The position numbers and the translations under genes were made by a program. The notes under the pieces are model-generated. The model ran no database searches. It saw only the letters and a list, made by a program, of their open reading frames with translations, and was not told the DNA's origin. 64,000 nucleotides of DNA from the NCBI RefSeq assembly GCF_040675875.1, contig NZ_JBEGII010000001.1, forward strand, positions 3,410,001-3,474,000. Direction: 5' to 3'. This DNA is from Microbacterium sp. LWO12-1.2 (lineage in GTDB: Bacteria > Actinomycetota > Actinomycetes > Actinomycetales > Microbacteriaceae). Positions 49,648-58,285 of this stretch are shown one piece after another. How positions within the stretch are numbered: the first letter of the stretch is position 1; every line of letters starts with the position of its first letter.

Positions 49648-51831
49648 TCAGGACGCGACGGGCGTCAGGTGCAGCAGCAGCGCGTTGCCGGGGTTCAGCA
49701 CCGGAAGCGGGAGTCCCTGCGCGAGCACCGCGCCCGTGACGGTGAGGTCGCCCGACATCCAGGCCGGATCTGCGACCTGATGCCGGCCGGCGGCGCCGAT
49801 CTCCTCGCGCACCCGCACGCGGTAGGTGGCCCCGGGCTCGAGCCCGGGGATCGGGATACGCGGGGTGTTCGCGGTGCCGCTGGTCTCGGTGCGCACCCAC
49901 GCGAACACGGCTTCGCGGCGGTCGTGGCTCACGACTCCGTGCAGCAGAGCGCCGGAGTTCACATCATCCGCGCGCACCGTGACGCCCGAGTGCAGCAGGC
50001 CCCGCAGCTCGCGGTACAGCGAGGTCCACGCGGCGATCCCCGCCCGTTCCTCGGCGCTCGCCGCGGTCAGATCCCACTCCAGGCCGGCGTGACCGAACAG
50101 GGCGGTCGCGGCGCGGAACGAGAACGAGGCATGCCGGCCTGTGGTGTGCGACACCGTCGGTCCGACGTGCGCGCCGAGCAGCTCCGGGGGGAGCAGCGTC
50201 TGCGTCCCACGTTGGATTTGCTGGCGCTCGACCGGATCGTTGCAGTCCGAGGTCCAGACCCGGTCGGTGCGGGCGAGGATCCCCAGATCCGCGCGCCCGC
50301 CGCCGCTCGCGCACGATTCGATCTCGAGCAGCGGATGCCGACGTCGGAGCTCGTCGAGCACCCGATACACGCCGCGGGTGTGGGCCCGCACGTGCCGGTC
50401 GGCCTGCGCTCCGAGTGAGGCGTGCAGATCGCGGTTGTGGTCCCACTTCACGAAGTCGACGGCGGCCGTGGTGATCACGTCGTCGAGGCGTTCGAGGATG
50501 TACGCCTCGACCTCGGGGCGCGAGAAGTCCAGCACGAACTGGTGGCGAGAGGCGAGCAACGGGTTCTCGCCCAACAGCCACTCCGGATGCTGTCGCGCGA
50601 GGTCGGAGTCCGGGTTCACCATCTCGGGCTCGAACCAGAGGCCGAACTGCATCCCGAGTCCGTGCACGCGCTCGGACAGGGGGAGGATGCCCTCGGGCCA
50701 GACCGTCCGGTCGACGAACCAGTCGCCGAGGCCAGCGCTGTCATCACGGCGCCCGCGGAACCACCCGTCGTCGAGCACGAAACGCTCGACACCCAGTTCG
50801 GCCGCGGTCGTGGCCAGGGTGGTGAGGGTCTCGAGGTCGTGGTCGAAGTACACCGCCTCCCACGTGTTCAGCAGCAGCGGTCGCGGGGTGCGGGGGTGAC
50901 CCGGGCGGGAGCGGATCGAGGTGTGCAGGCGGGCGGTGACGCCGTCGATGCCCTGGTCGCTCCACGCGAAGAGCGACTCCGGAGAGAGGTACGTCTCGCC
51001 GGGCTGAAGCCGCAGCTCGCCCGCATCCACGATCTCGCCGCCGCCCAGCACCGCCGCGTGCACGCCGGCGCCCTCCGGTAGCCGCTCGACGCGCATCTCC
51101 TGGTTGCCGCTCCAGGCGAGGTGAGCCGCCCAGACCTCACCGGTGCGGAAGCGGAAGCCGCGGGTGCCGGTGAGTGTGAGGAACGAGGAGTCATGGCCCG
51201 GCCGGCCACGGCGCGACGACCGCAGCCAGGTGCCGTCGTGGATCTGCGCCCGCTGCGGCTGGCGTTCGTGGGTCCAGCGACCGGTGAAGTCGACGATCTC
51301 GGCGGCACGCGCGGGGAGCGGGAGCAGGGCGCGCGCCGCGGTGATGTCGATGTGGCGGTCAGCGGTGATGTTCGCGAGCGCGATGGTGGCGTGCAGCAGC
51401 CCGGCATCATCCAGGAGGTAGTGGAACGTGGCCTCGACCGCGGCGCCGGCGTCCCGTAGCACGAAGCGCACCTCGGCGCCGTCGTGGATGGTGCCGTCGT
51501 GGGTGGCGCCGTCGTGTGCGGTCTCGACCAGCGAGAAGCCGTCGATCACGGCATCCCCCGCGCTCGCCTCGATGGCCGGGGTGCCGGACCACCCGTGCGC
51601 GCGCCCTGCGGTGATCGAGAACGACCGCGGGATGTCGAGGGAGCTGTTCATCACGGCGGGGGTGGTGGTGGCGAGCAGCCCGGGGATGTCGGCGTCTTCC
51701 AGCGCGGCGCCCCAGTGCGCGACTGCGGGGACGCCGAAGACGTCGGGAGCGAACACCACGCTGACGCCGCCGTTGCGGAGGTGCGTCGTGTCGGCAGCCG
51801 GCCGCGTCGCGGGGGAGTTACTTGACGTCAT
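49648..51831 (-). CDS. Alpha-galactosidase, GH36
   Basis: A 727-residue cytosolic glycoside hydrolase that removes terminal alpha-galactose from raffinose-type sugars or melibiose. The nucleophile is Asp 464 in DFVKWDHNRD and the acid/base is Asp 515 in ESCASGGGRADLG. ERFVLDDGWFRGRRDD precedes them. The N-terminal ~300 residues form the beta-supersandwich and the C-terminus the beta-sheet domain. No signal peptide. The ATG has no clear ribosome site and lies within 15 bp of the divergent promoter, so the message may be leaderless. Confidence 0.93.
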   Translation of the reverse strand: MTSSNSPATRPAADTTHLRNGGVSVVFAPDVFGVPAVAHWGAALEDADIPGLLATTTPAVMNSSLDIPRSFSITAGRAHGWSGTPAIEASAGDAVIDGFSLVETAHDGATHDGTIHDGAEVRFVLRDAGAAVEATFHYLLDDAGLLHATIALANITADRHIDITAARALLPLPARAAEIVDFTGRWTHERQPQRAQIHDGTWLRSSRRGRPGHDSSFLTLTGTRGFRFRTGEVWAAHLAWSGNQEMRVERLPEGAGVHAAVLGGGEIVDAGELRLQPGETYLSPESLFAWSDQGIDGVTARLHTSIRSRPGHPRTPRPLLLNTWEAVYFDHDLETLTTLATTAAELGVERFVLDDGWFRGRRDDSAGLGDWFVDRTVWPEGILPLSERVHGLGMQFGLWFEPEMVNPDSDLARQHPEWLLGENPLLASRHQFVLDFSRPEVEAYILERLDDVITTAAVDFVKWDHNRDLHASLGAQADRHVRAHTRGVYRVLDELRRRHPLLEIESCASGGGRADLGILARTDRVWTSDCNDPVERQQIQRGTQTLLPPELLGAHVGPTVSHTTGRHASFSFRAATALFGHAGLEWDLTAASAEERAGIAAWTSLYRELRGLLHSGVTVRADDVNSGALLHGVVSHDRREAVFAWVRTETSGTANTPRIPIPGLEPGATYRVRVREEIGAAGRHQVADPAWMSGDLTVTGAVLAQGLPLPVLNPGNALLLHLTPVAS

Positions 51832-51851
51832 GAATTAATCATGCGTACTGT
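51822..51851 (+). promoter_or_regulatory. Promoter/operator between alpha-galactosidase and ROK genes
   Basis: TTGACG (51822-51827) and TACTGT (51846-51851) are 18 bp apart and drive the ROK gene. The near-palindrome CATGAATTAATCATG (51829-51843) fills the spacer and overlaps the alpha-galactosidase start, a good place for a ROK repressor to block both genes. Confidence 0.6.
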
Positions 51852-51915
51852 CGGGGATGACTGCAACCCGAGCGCATACGCGCGTCCTGCCTGTGCTGTC
51901 GGAAGGACTCTCCCC

Positions 51916-53070
51916 GTGAATCGGATCCCGGTCACCTCGCCTGCCTCGGTCGCGGTGTTCCGTCGCATCCTCACCCACGGGCCACTCGCCAGGGTCGACA
52001 TCTCCCGTGACACCGGGCTCTCCGCAGCCGCCGTCACGAAGGCGGTGACGCCGTTGCTCGCCGCCGGGTTCGTGATCGAGTCGCCGGATCCGCGCGCGAC
52101 CTCGACGGTCGGGAGGCCGGTCAGCCCGCTTGCCGTCGCCCCTGATCGCGCGCACGTCATCGGGATCAAGGTCACCGCGGATCGGACCTACGGCGTGCGG
52201 ACGGACCTCGGGGCGACGGTGCGGGCGCGGGCCGACGAGGAGAACGCCGGGTCGTCGGTGGGCGCAGTGCTCGCCGCCGTCGTGCGCGTGGTCGATCGCC
52301 TGCGGGCGGGCGCCGAAGACGCGGTCAGCGGCATCGGCGTCGCACTCTCCGGAGATGTCGATCGCGCGGGCGGCCAGGTGCGGGAATCCGCCCTGCTCGG
52401 CTGGCAAGGGGTGCCCTTCGCGCAACTCGTGCAGGAGGCCACCGGCATCCCGGCTCTGCTCGACAACGACGTGCGCGCACTCACCACCACCGAGCTGCTG
52501 TTCGGGGCCGGTCGGGATGCGGAGTCGTTCGCGGTCGTGACCATCGGCACCGGTACCGGGTGCGGGCTGTACCTGAACGGCCGGGTCGTGCAGGGGGCGT
52601 TCGGGGTGGCCGGCGAGATCGGGCACCTGCCCTTCGCCCCGACGCATCTGCGCTGCCGCTGCGGACGTCACGGATGCGTGGAAGCGGCGGCCTCGACCGC
52701 CGCGATGCTCTCCCTGGTGCGCGAGGGACGGGCCCAGCCCGACCTCTCGATCGGGGATGTCTTCGCGCTCGCGCATGCCGGCGACCCGGTGGCGCGGGGG
52801 GTGTTCGCGCAGGCCGGCAGGGTGATCGGCACAGCGCTCGCCGCCGTGGTGAATCTCACAGGACCGGAGCTCGTCGTGTTCGCGGGTGAGAACGTCACCG
52901 AGTACGGGCTGTACGAGGAGCACCTGCGCGCGGCCTTCGCCGAGTATACGTTCGGAGCGGCAGGGGACTGCCCGATCGTGCTGCGCCCGCACACGTTCGA
53001 GGACTGGGCGCTGGGCGCCGCCGCGTGCGTGATCGAGGACATCGCGAGCGGGGTCGCTGCGGGCGGATGA
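51916..53070 (+). CDS. ROK family transcriptional regulator
   Basis: A 384-residue ROK repressor. The N-terminal helix-turn-helix contains RVDISRDTGLSAAAVTKAVTPLL, and the ROK domain has the zinc motif CRCGRHGC and ALSGDVDRAGG. The GTG start follows GGAAGGA and gives VNRIPVTSPAS. Divergent from the GH36 gene with a shared AT-rich operator, it is probably the galactoside-responsive repressor of that enzyme. Confidence 0.88.
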   Translation: MNRIPVTSPASVAVFRRILTHGPLARVDISRDTGLSAAAVTKAVTPLLAAGFVIESPDPRATSTVGRPVSPLAVAPDRAHVIGIKVTADRTYGVRTDLGATVRARADEENAGSSVGAVLAAVVRVVDRLRAGAEDAVSGIGVALSGDVDRAGGQVRESALLGWQGVPFAQLVQEATGIPALLDNDVRALTTTELLFGAGRDAESFAVVTIGTGTGCGLYLNGRVVQGAFGVAGEIGHLPFAPTHLRCRCGRHGCVEAAASTAAMLSLVREGRAQPDLSIGDVFALAHAGDPVARGVFAQAGRVIGTALAAVVNLTGPELVVFAGENVTEYGLYEEHLRAAFAEYTFGAAGDCPIVLRPHTFEDWALGAAACVIEDIASGVAAGG

Positions 53071-53095
53071 TCCGGGCCGCGGCAGTAGTCACCGC

Positions 53096-53170
53096 TTCGG
53101 GAGGAGAACTCGGGCTCGGGAGGAGCCTGAGCCGAGGATCCTCCTCCCGAGGAGGAGAACTCCTCCCGAA
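53096..53170. terminator. Bidirectional hairpin between convergent genes, TCGGGAGGAG family (copy 2)
   Basis: TTCGGGAGGAG (53096-53106), CTCGGGAGGAG (53115-53125), CTCCTCCCGAG (53141-53151) and CTCCTCCCGAA (53160-53170) give the word-word-inverse-inverse order. Located between the ROK and SGNH-hydrolase 3' ends, like copy 1 at 10682. Confidence 0.78.
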
Positions 53171-53187
53171 CTCCTGCCGAACGCGCG

Positions 53188-53919
53188 TCAGCCCAGGGCG
53201 CCCGCGGCCGCGACCTGGCCCTCGAGCAGTCCGAGGGTGCGCGAGTGCAGCGGGTCGGGGCGGATGCCGAGGGCCTTCGCGAGCTCGATGGCGAGGGCGG
53301 CATGACCGGTGGCGTTGGGGTGGAAGGGGTCGTTCATCAGGCCCCAGGGCACTCCACCGCCACCGAGCTCGGTGAAGCGGGCGAGCTGGTCGACCAGGAT
53401 CACGTCGTCACTCGCGGCCACCGCGCGCACGGCAGCGGCGAACTCCGCGACGCGGGCGCGCTCGGGAGCGTTCAGGTCGTCGATCGACGGCGGGGTCTGC
53501 AGCACAGGGATGGCGCCGAGCGCTCGTACCCGCGACACGAACTCGTGCAGCGACGCCGCGTAGTCGTCGGCCGAGATGATCGGCCACACGCCTCCCGTCG
53601 ACATGTCGTTGGTGCCGATCATGAGGGTCACCACGTCGGGTCGCCACGACGAGACCCGGCGGTCCCAGTCGCCCAGGATGTCGACGATGCGGTGGCCGCT
53701 GATGGCCGAGTTGATGACGATGTCGCGCACACGCTCGAGCTCCCCGCGGATCAGCTCGTGCAGGTGCTCCGGATAGCTGCGCCCACCCTGCGTGTGCACG
53801 AGGCCGTGCGTGATCGAGTCGCCGGTGATGACCCAGTTGAGCGGCTCCGCGCTCACGAGGGCATCGGAGAGACGGCGGAGGTCGGAGGCGGCGGAGGCGG
53901 GGGAATCGGCGTTCGGCAC
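53188..53919 (-). CDS. SGNH/GDSL hydrolase
   Basis: A ~243-residue esterase-like protein. Block I Ser is in VITGDSITHG, the Gly of block II in INSAISGHRI, block III Asn in LMIGTNDMS, and block V Asp/His in NDPFHPNATGH. No signal peptide, so cytosolic; it may deacetylate sugars or cleave small esters. The GTG giving VPNADSPASA was used because a longer frame would overlap the divergent gene's start. It converges on the ROK gene. Confidence 0.85.
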   Translation of the reverse strand: MPNADSPASAASDLRRLSDALVSAEPLNWVITGDSITHGLVHTQGGRSYPEHLHELIRGELERVRDIVINSAISGHRIVDILGDWDRRVSSWRPDVVTLMIGTNDMSTGGVWPIISADDYAASLHEFVSRVRALGAIPVLQTPPSIDDLNAPERARVAEFAAAVRAVAASDDVILVDQLARFTELGGGGVPWGLMNDPFHPNATGHAALAIELAKALGIRPDPLHSRTLGLLEGQVAAAGALG

Positions 53920-53974
53920 GAGGTCGAGCCTATCGGCCGCCCCACGCCGGCCCCGGATGCGAAAGACTGTTCTC

Positions 53975-54505
53975 ATGACCTCGCCTGTGCTCGACGCCCT
54001 TCTCGCCCGCATCGTCGAGAGCGGCCTGCTCGACGAACCCGTGGCCGAGAACGATCTGGTCTACGGCCGGGCGAGTATCGACGCCGCGGGCACCGTGGTG
54101 ACGGTCAACGTCGACCCCGAGCTCGAGGACCACGGCGATGACGTCGACATCGACGCACTGCTCGAGGCGATGTCGCGCATCCTCTCGGTGAACGAGACCA
54201 CCTGGCGTGCCGTGATCGATGAGGTCGTCGCCGACATCGAGGACGCGGTCGACGACGAGCCGGTGATCGAGCAGGTCGAGCTGCGTGACGATCTGGAGGC
54301 GACCTCGGTCGTCGTCTTCGCGGATGCCGTGCTGCTGGCCTTCGACGCCCCGCGCCAGTTCCCCGACTCCCGGATCCTGGTGCAGCTCGATGAGGACCTC
54401 GAGGTCTCCGGCATCGAGGTCAGGGACCGCGACGGCGTGGAGACCGTCGAGTTCGATTCACTCGACGATCTCCTCGACCACATCAGCGGCCCCGACCAGG
54501 ACTGA
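53975..54505 (+). CDS. Hypothetical acidic cytosolic protein
   Basis: A 176-residue protein rich in Asp and Glu, with no family that I recognise. It begins SPVLDALLARIVESGLLDEP and alternates beta-strand-like stretches (GTVVTVNVDPELED; TSVVVFADAVLLAFDAP; SRILVQLDEDLEVSGIEV) with acidic loops. No signal peptide or membrane segment. It ends nine bases before the convergent corA end and is divergent from the SGNH hydrolase gene. Confidence 0.75.
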   Translation: MTSPVLDALLARIVESGLLDEPVAENDLVYGRASIDAAGTVVTVNVDPELEDHGDDVDIDALLEAMSRILSVNETTWRAVIDEVVADIEDAVDDEPVIEQVELRDDLEATSVVVFADAVLLAFDAPRQFPDSRILVQLDEDLEVSGIEVRDRDGVETVEFDSLDDLLDHISGPDQD

Positions 54506-54514
54506 CGCCGCCGG

Positions 54515-55516
54515 TCACAACCACTTCTTGTACTTGAAGACCCCGTAGAGGGCGACGGCGAAGGCCGCCATGGCTCCGAGCGCGAGCGGGTAGCCGGCGG
54601 CCCAGTGCAGCTCCGGCATGACGTCGAAGTTCATGCCGTAGACGGTGCCGACCAGGGTCGGGGCGAAGATGATCGCCGCCCAGGAGGAGATCTTCTTGAT
54701 CTCGTCGTTCTGGGCGAGGCTCACCTCGGACTGGCGCCGCGCGACCAGTGCGGACTGCACGGTGAGGGCGTTGTCGAGGATCGCGCGGAACGAGTCCACG
54801 CGCTCGTTCACCCGGATGGTGTGGTCGAGCACGTCGCGCAGCGAGCGCTGCAGCTCCTCGTCGATGCGGTACTTGTCGGAGCCCCGACGCAGCCACTCCA
54901 GCATCCCGGTGAGCGGATGCACCGCCCGCTGGAAGTTGATCACCTCACGTGACAACTCGTAGATGCGGCGCGAGAGCGCGTCGTCATCGCTGTCGCCGAA
55001 GAGCTCGTCCTCGATCTCGTCGATGTCGTTGAGGAGTCCGGCCACGATCGGCTCGTAGCCGTCGACCACCTCGTCGAGGATCGCGTAGAGCACCGCCTCC
55101 GGCCCCATCGCGAGCAGCTCGGGGTTGGCTTCCATGCGCTGGCGCACCGCGACCAGGTTGGGGGATTCCGCGTGCCGGATCGTCACCACGAAGTCGGGGC
55201 CGATGAACAGGTGCAGCTCGCCGAACTCCACCGACTCCTGCTCGTCGCGGTAGCGGGCGGGCCGCAGCACCGCGAACAGGGTGTCGCCGTAGCGCTCCAC
55301 CTTCGAGCGCTGGTGGCCCGAGAGCGCATCCTCGACGGCGAGCGGATGCAGGTCGAACTCGCGCGCGACCGATTCGACTTCCTGCGGGCTGGGTCGGTAC
55401 AGGCCGATCCACGCGGTGCCGCCGACCGAATCCATGATGCGGTAGGTGTCGTCGAGGTTCTTCGGGGTCTCCACGCGACGTCCGTGGACGTACACGCCGT
55501 TGTCGATGAGGGCCAT
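54515..55516 (-). CDS. corA: CorA family magnesium/cobalt transporter
   Basis: A 333-residue CorA channel. The long N-terminal cytosolic funnel is followed by the stalk helix and two C-terminal membrane helices; the selectivity motif is VYGMNFD and the protein ends with the basic FKYKKWL. Regions LAVEDALSGHQRSKVERYGD and VVTIRH are typical. The ATG behind CGGAGCC was chosen over an upstream ATG nine codons earlier. Pentameric; imports Mg2+ down the membrane potential. Confidence 0.92.
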   Translation of the reverse strand: MALIDNGVYVHGRRVETPKNLDDTYRIMDSVGGTAWIGLYRPSPQEVESVAREFDLHPLAVEDALSGHQRSKVERYGDTLFAVLRPARYRDEQESVEFGELHLFIGPDFVVTIRHAESPNLVAVRQRMEANPELLAMGPEAVLYAILDEVVDGYEPIVAGLLNDIDEIEDELFGDSDDDALSRRIYELSREVINFQRAVHPLTGMLEWLRRGSDKYRIDEELQRSLRDVLDHTIRVNERVDSFRAILDNALTVQSALVARRQSEVSLAQNDEIKKISSWAAIIFAPTLVGTVYGMNFDVMPELHWAAGYPLALGAMAAFAVALYGVFKYKKWL

Positions 55517-55888
55517 GATCAGGCTCCGTTCTCGCGCGCGCACGCCCGATGAGGGCCGTGCGCAGAATTCGTCAGGGGGCGGATGACGCCGCCGACGGCT
55601 GCGGAGAAGGACGTGCGATCGCGGAGCGGATGCTCAACGGGCGATCACAGGGAGTCGCGACGCAGCGGTGGCGGCGTCGTAACTATCATCGGACATCGCC
55701 ATCACCGCCTTCCGGACTCTCCTCGGGGTCAGATGACCCAACACTTCAGCATACGCCTTGATGCTGAGCGTCTGCGCGTGCTCCTGGGTCTGCGGGTTCC
55801 CTCACTACTGGGGAGTGCGTACCTTTACTCGTCTTACTACGCTTTATTAGAAACAAATAAAGCCATCTAAACCTCCTAAGGAGGATTC
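55517..55888. other. Intergenic region of lower G+C upstream of the AAA ATPase gene
   Basis: These 372 bp hold no gene I can support. The last ~80 bp (55810-55888) are markedly AT-rich compared with the rest of the window and end in a perfect AAGGAGG. They probably carry the ATPase promoter, but I cannot fix -35 and -10 boxes with confidence. Confidence 0.5.
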
Positions 55889-57115
55889 GTGGACAGCATC
55901 CTGAATCCCTACACGCCGAACGCCGGTGCTTCACCGGAGATCATCGTGGGGAGGGAGGAGCAGACCCGAGGCTTTCGCACGTTGCTCGCCCGTCTCTCGG
56001 CAGGCCGGACGCATCAATCGATGGTGATCGTGGGATTGCGCGGGGTGGGGAAGACAGTCCTCCTCAACGAGTTCCGAGAGATCGCCTACGCGGCAAAGTG
56101 GGAGGTCATCGAGTTGGAAGCCAGCAAGCACGACGACGCGCGGTTCCGCCAGACGATTGCGACGCTATTGAAGGCTTCTCTGTTGCGGATCTCGCCACGA
56201 GCTCGATGGAGCGATGTGGGACGGAGAGCGGCCGAGGTTATCACCGCCTTCTCGGTGACCGTCGATCAACAGGGAAGCTGGCCGATCGGCTGGGATGTCG
56301 ACGCGGCCGAGGGGCTGGCTGATCATGGCGAACTGGCAATGGATCTCAGCGATGCACTCGTGGCCGTAGGAGAGGCGGCGAAGGAGAAGGGCCGCGGCGT
56401 CGCGATCTTGATCGATGAGGTCCAATTCCTCACCCAACGGCAACTCGAGGCCCTCATCCAGGCGATCCACAAGACCGTTCAGCGGAAGCTGCCGATCACG
56501 TTCGTGGGAGCCGGACTTCCCCAGATCGCTGAACTCGCCGGTGATGCGAAATCCTACGCAGAGCGACTCTTCCAGTTCCCTCGCATCGACTCCTTGGCTG
56601 CCGCGGATGCGCAGAAGGCGATCACTGAACCCGCGGAGGCCGAGGGGGTTGGCTACGAAGCGGATGCCGTCGATCTCGCTTTCCAGATCACGCAGGGGTA
56701 CCCGTACTTCATCCAAGAACTCGGGTTCCAGGTCTGGGAGATCGCCGAACAGAATCCGATCACTCGCAGCGACGTCGAACTGGCACGGGAAGCGTATGAG
56801 GACAAGCTCGACAGCTCGTTCTTCCGGGTTCGTCTGGATAGGGCCACGCCTCTCCAGACCGCGTACATGCGTGCGATGGCTGAACTGGGTCCGGAACCTC
56901 AGAAGGCGGATGCCGTTGCCCGTCTGATGGGCCGAGAATCAACTCAGGTCGGCCCCACCCGTGCAGAACTCATCGACATGGGGTTGCTGTTCACTCCGGA
57001 ACACGGCTATGCCGCCTTCACGGTGCCCGACTTCGACAAGTTCATGCTCCGAGCAGTGCCGACGCTCGTGGTCCCCGAGATCAAGAAGCGCGCACGGAAG
57101 AAGCCCGCTCCCTGA
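55889..57115 (+). CDS. AAA family ATPase (ORC/Cdc6- or STAND-like), isolated
   Basis: A 408-residue P-loop ATPase. Walker A GLRGVGKT at 49-56, Walker B VAILIDEV at 171-178, then a sensor-like FVGAGLP and a C-terminal winged helix (~300-390, KADAVARLMGRESTQVGPTRAELIDMGLLF in outline). An IVGREEQ-type entry motif precedes the P-loop, as in ORC/Cdc6-like AAA proteins. Codon use differs from neighbours (TTG, CTA and ATT codons are frequent near 56150-56190). Start GTG after AAGGAGG. No partner gene is adjacent. Such solitary ATPases occur on mobile islands; function unknown. Confidence 0.82.
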   Translation: MDSILNPYTPNAGASPEIIVGREEQTRGFRTLLARLSAGRTHQSMVIVGLRGVGKTVLLNEFREIAYAAKWEVIELEASKHDDARFRQTIATLLKASLLRISPRARWSDVGRRAAEVITAFSVTVDQQGSWPIGWDVDAAEGLADHGELAMDLSDALVAVGEAAKEKGRGVAILIDEVQFLTQRQLEALIQAIHKTVQRKLPITFVGAGLPQIAELAGDAKSYAERLFQFPRIDSLAAADAQKAITEPAEAEGVGYEADAVDLAFQITQGYPYFIQELGFQVWEIAEQNPITRSDVELAREAYEDKLDSSFFRVRLDRATPLQTAYMRAMAELGPEPQKADAVARLMGRESTQVGPTRAELIDMGLLFTPEHGYAAFTVPDFDKFMLRAVPTLVVPEIKKRARKKPAP

Positions 57116-57140
57116 TCGCCGACCGAGTCCCCGGGTCGCG

Positions 57141-57256
57141 GAGCCTGTCGAAGCATCCGAAGACCCTTCGACAGGCTCAGGGACCCAGAGGCGACAGGCT
57201 CAGGGACCCAGAGGTGGCAGGCTCAGGGACCCAGAGGTGGCAGGCTCGAGGGAGCC
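57141..57256. repeat. CTTCGACAGGCTCAG palindrome plus 23-bp tandem repeats
   Basis: Perfect 13-bp arms GAGCCTGTCGAAG (57141-57153) and CTTCGACAGGCTC (57166-57178), then 23-bp units starting CAGGCTCAGGGACCCAGAGG at 57172, 57195, 57218 and (partial) 57241. It fills the gap between the ATPase gene and the convergent oxidoreductase gene. Confidence 0.85.
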
Positions 57257-57262
57257 GCGGGA

Positions 57263-58285
57263 TCAGAGAGCGACGACCTCGCCACCACGCGCAGCGGACG
57301 CCTGTGCTGCCTTCACGATCTCGACGGTGCGGATGCCGACGCCGGCGTCGGGCTGCGGCTGACGGCCCTCGCGCACGGCCGCGACGAACTCCTCCAGCAG
57401 CAGCGCGTCGAGATCGGCGCCGACCGGGTCCCAGGTCTCGCCGTGCGCATCGTGGCCGGCGACGCCCTTGGCGAAGGGGCTCACGGTGACGGTGCCGCGT
57501 TCCGCGACGATCTGCAGCGTGAGGCCGCCCCAGGTCGGAGAGCTGAGCGGCCAGCTCCACGAGCAGTCGATCGTCGCGATGACTCCGCTCGGGTACTGGA
57601 TCGTGACGAGGCCGCCGGTCTCGACGGCGAGGTCGCGCTGCGCGTGCAGGATGTCGTTCGACACGGCGCGCACGGACTGCGCCCGCTCGCCCAGCAGCTC
57701 GTCCAGCAGGTCCGCGCAGTGCACGACGTGATCGACGAGCGCTCCGCCGCCTGCCAGTTCCGGATCGGTGAACCAGGCGCGGTCCTGGGGGAGCGTGCCG
57801 TTGTTGATGCCGGTGACACCGAGGATGCGTCCGAGGCGTCCGCTGCGCAGCTCGCCGATGGCGTCGCGCACGGCCGGGGCGAAGCGCACCGGATACGCGA
57901 CCATGAGGATCACGCCCGCCCGCTCGCAGGCGGCGCGCATGGCCTCGGCATCTTCCACAGTGGTGGCCAGCGGCTTCTCGCACAGCACGTGCACGCCGGC
58001 GGCGGCCGCGCGCTCGACCAGAGCGCGGTGCCGCGAGTTCTCGGCGGCGATCACGACCGCGTCGGGCTGCCAGGCGAAGGCCTTGTCGTAGCTGTCGACG
58101 TACTCGACGCCGAGCTGGGCCGCGAGGTCGGCGCCACGGGGTGCATCGTCTGGCGCACTCGCACCGTCGGGGTCGGCGGCGATGAGCTCCACTCCCGGCA
58201 TGCTCTTCAGGGCGTGGACGTAGCTGAGCGCGTGCGTGTGCGCGAACGACAGGACGGCGATGCGCAGCGGGGTGGCGGCGTTCAT
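57263..58285 (-). CDS. Gfo/Idh/MocA family oxidoreductase
   Basis: A 340-residue NAD(P)-dependent sugar or inositol dehydrogenase. The N-terminal Rossmann fold reads LRIAVLSFAHTHALSYVHAL; the family motif CEKPLATTVEDAEAM supplies the Lys of EKP. The C-terminal alpha/beta domain binds substrate (GGGALVDHVVHCADLL carries the His/Asp pair). It is third in a minus-strand operon after a ROK regulator and a sister oxidoreductase (4-bp overlap). The substrate probably comes from the divergent importer. Confidence 0.88.
   Translation of the reverse strand: MNAATPLRIAVLSFAHTHALSYVHALKSMPGVELIAADPDGASAPDDAPRGADLAAQLGVEYVDSYDKAFAWQPDAVVIAAENSRHRALVERAAAAGVHVLCEKPLATTVEDAEAMRAACERAGVILMVAYPVRFAPAVRDAIGELRSGRLGRILGVTGINNGTLPQDRAWFTDPELAGGGALVDHVVHCADLLDELLGERAQSVRAVSNDILHAQRDLAVETGGLVTIQYPSGVIATIDCSWSWPLSSPTWGGLTLQIVAERGTVTVSPFAKGVAGHDAHGETWDPVGADLDALLLEEFVAAVREGRQPQPDAGVGIRTVEIVKAAQASAARGGEVVAL

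Noticed and set aside
55640..55795. Minus-strand frame with an LGH motif resembling the end of a tyrosine recombinase
   Set aside because: Only about 50 codons, preceded by stop codons, without the catalytic Arg/Tyr spacing; too little to call an integrase remnant.
57172..57256. Possible CRISPR array (regular 23-bp period)
   Set aside because: Units abut with no spacers and there are no cas genes; it is a tandem repeat.
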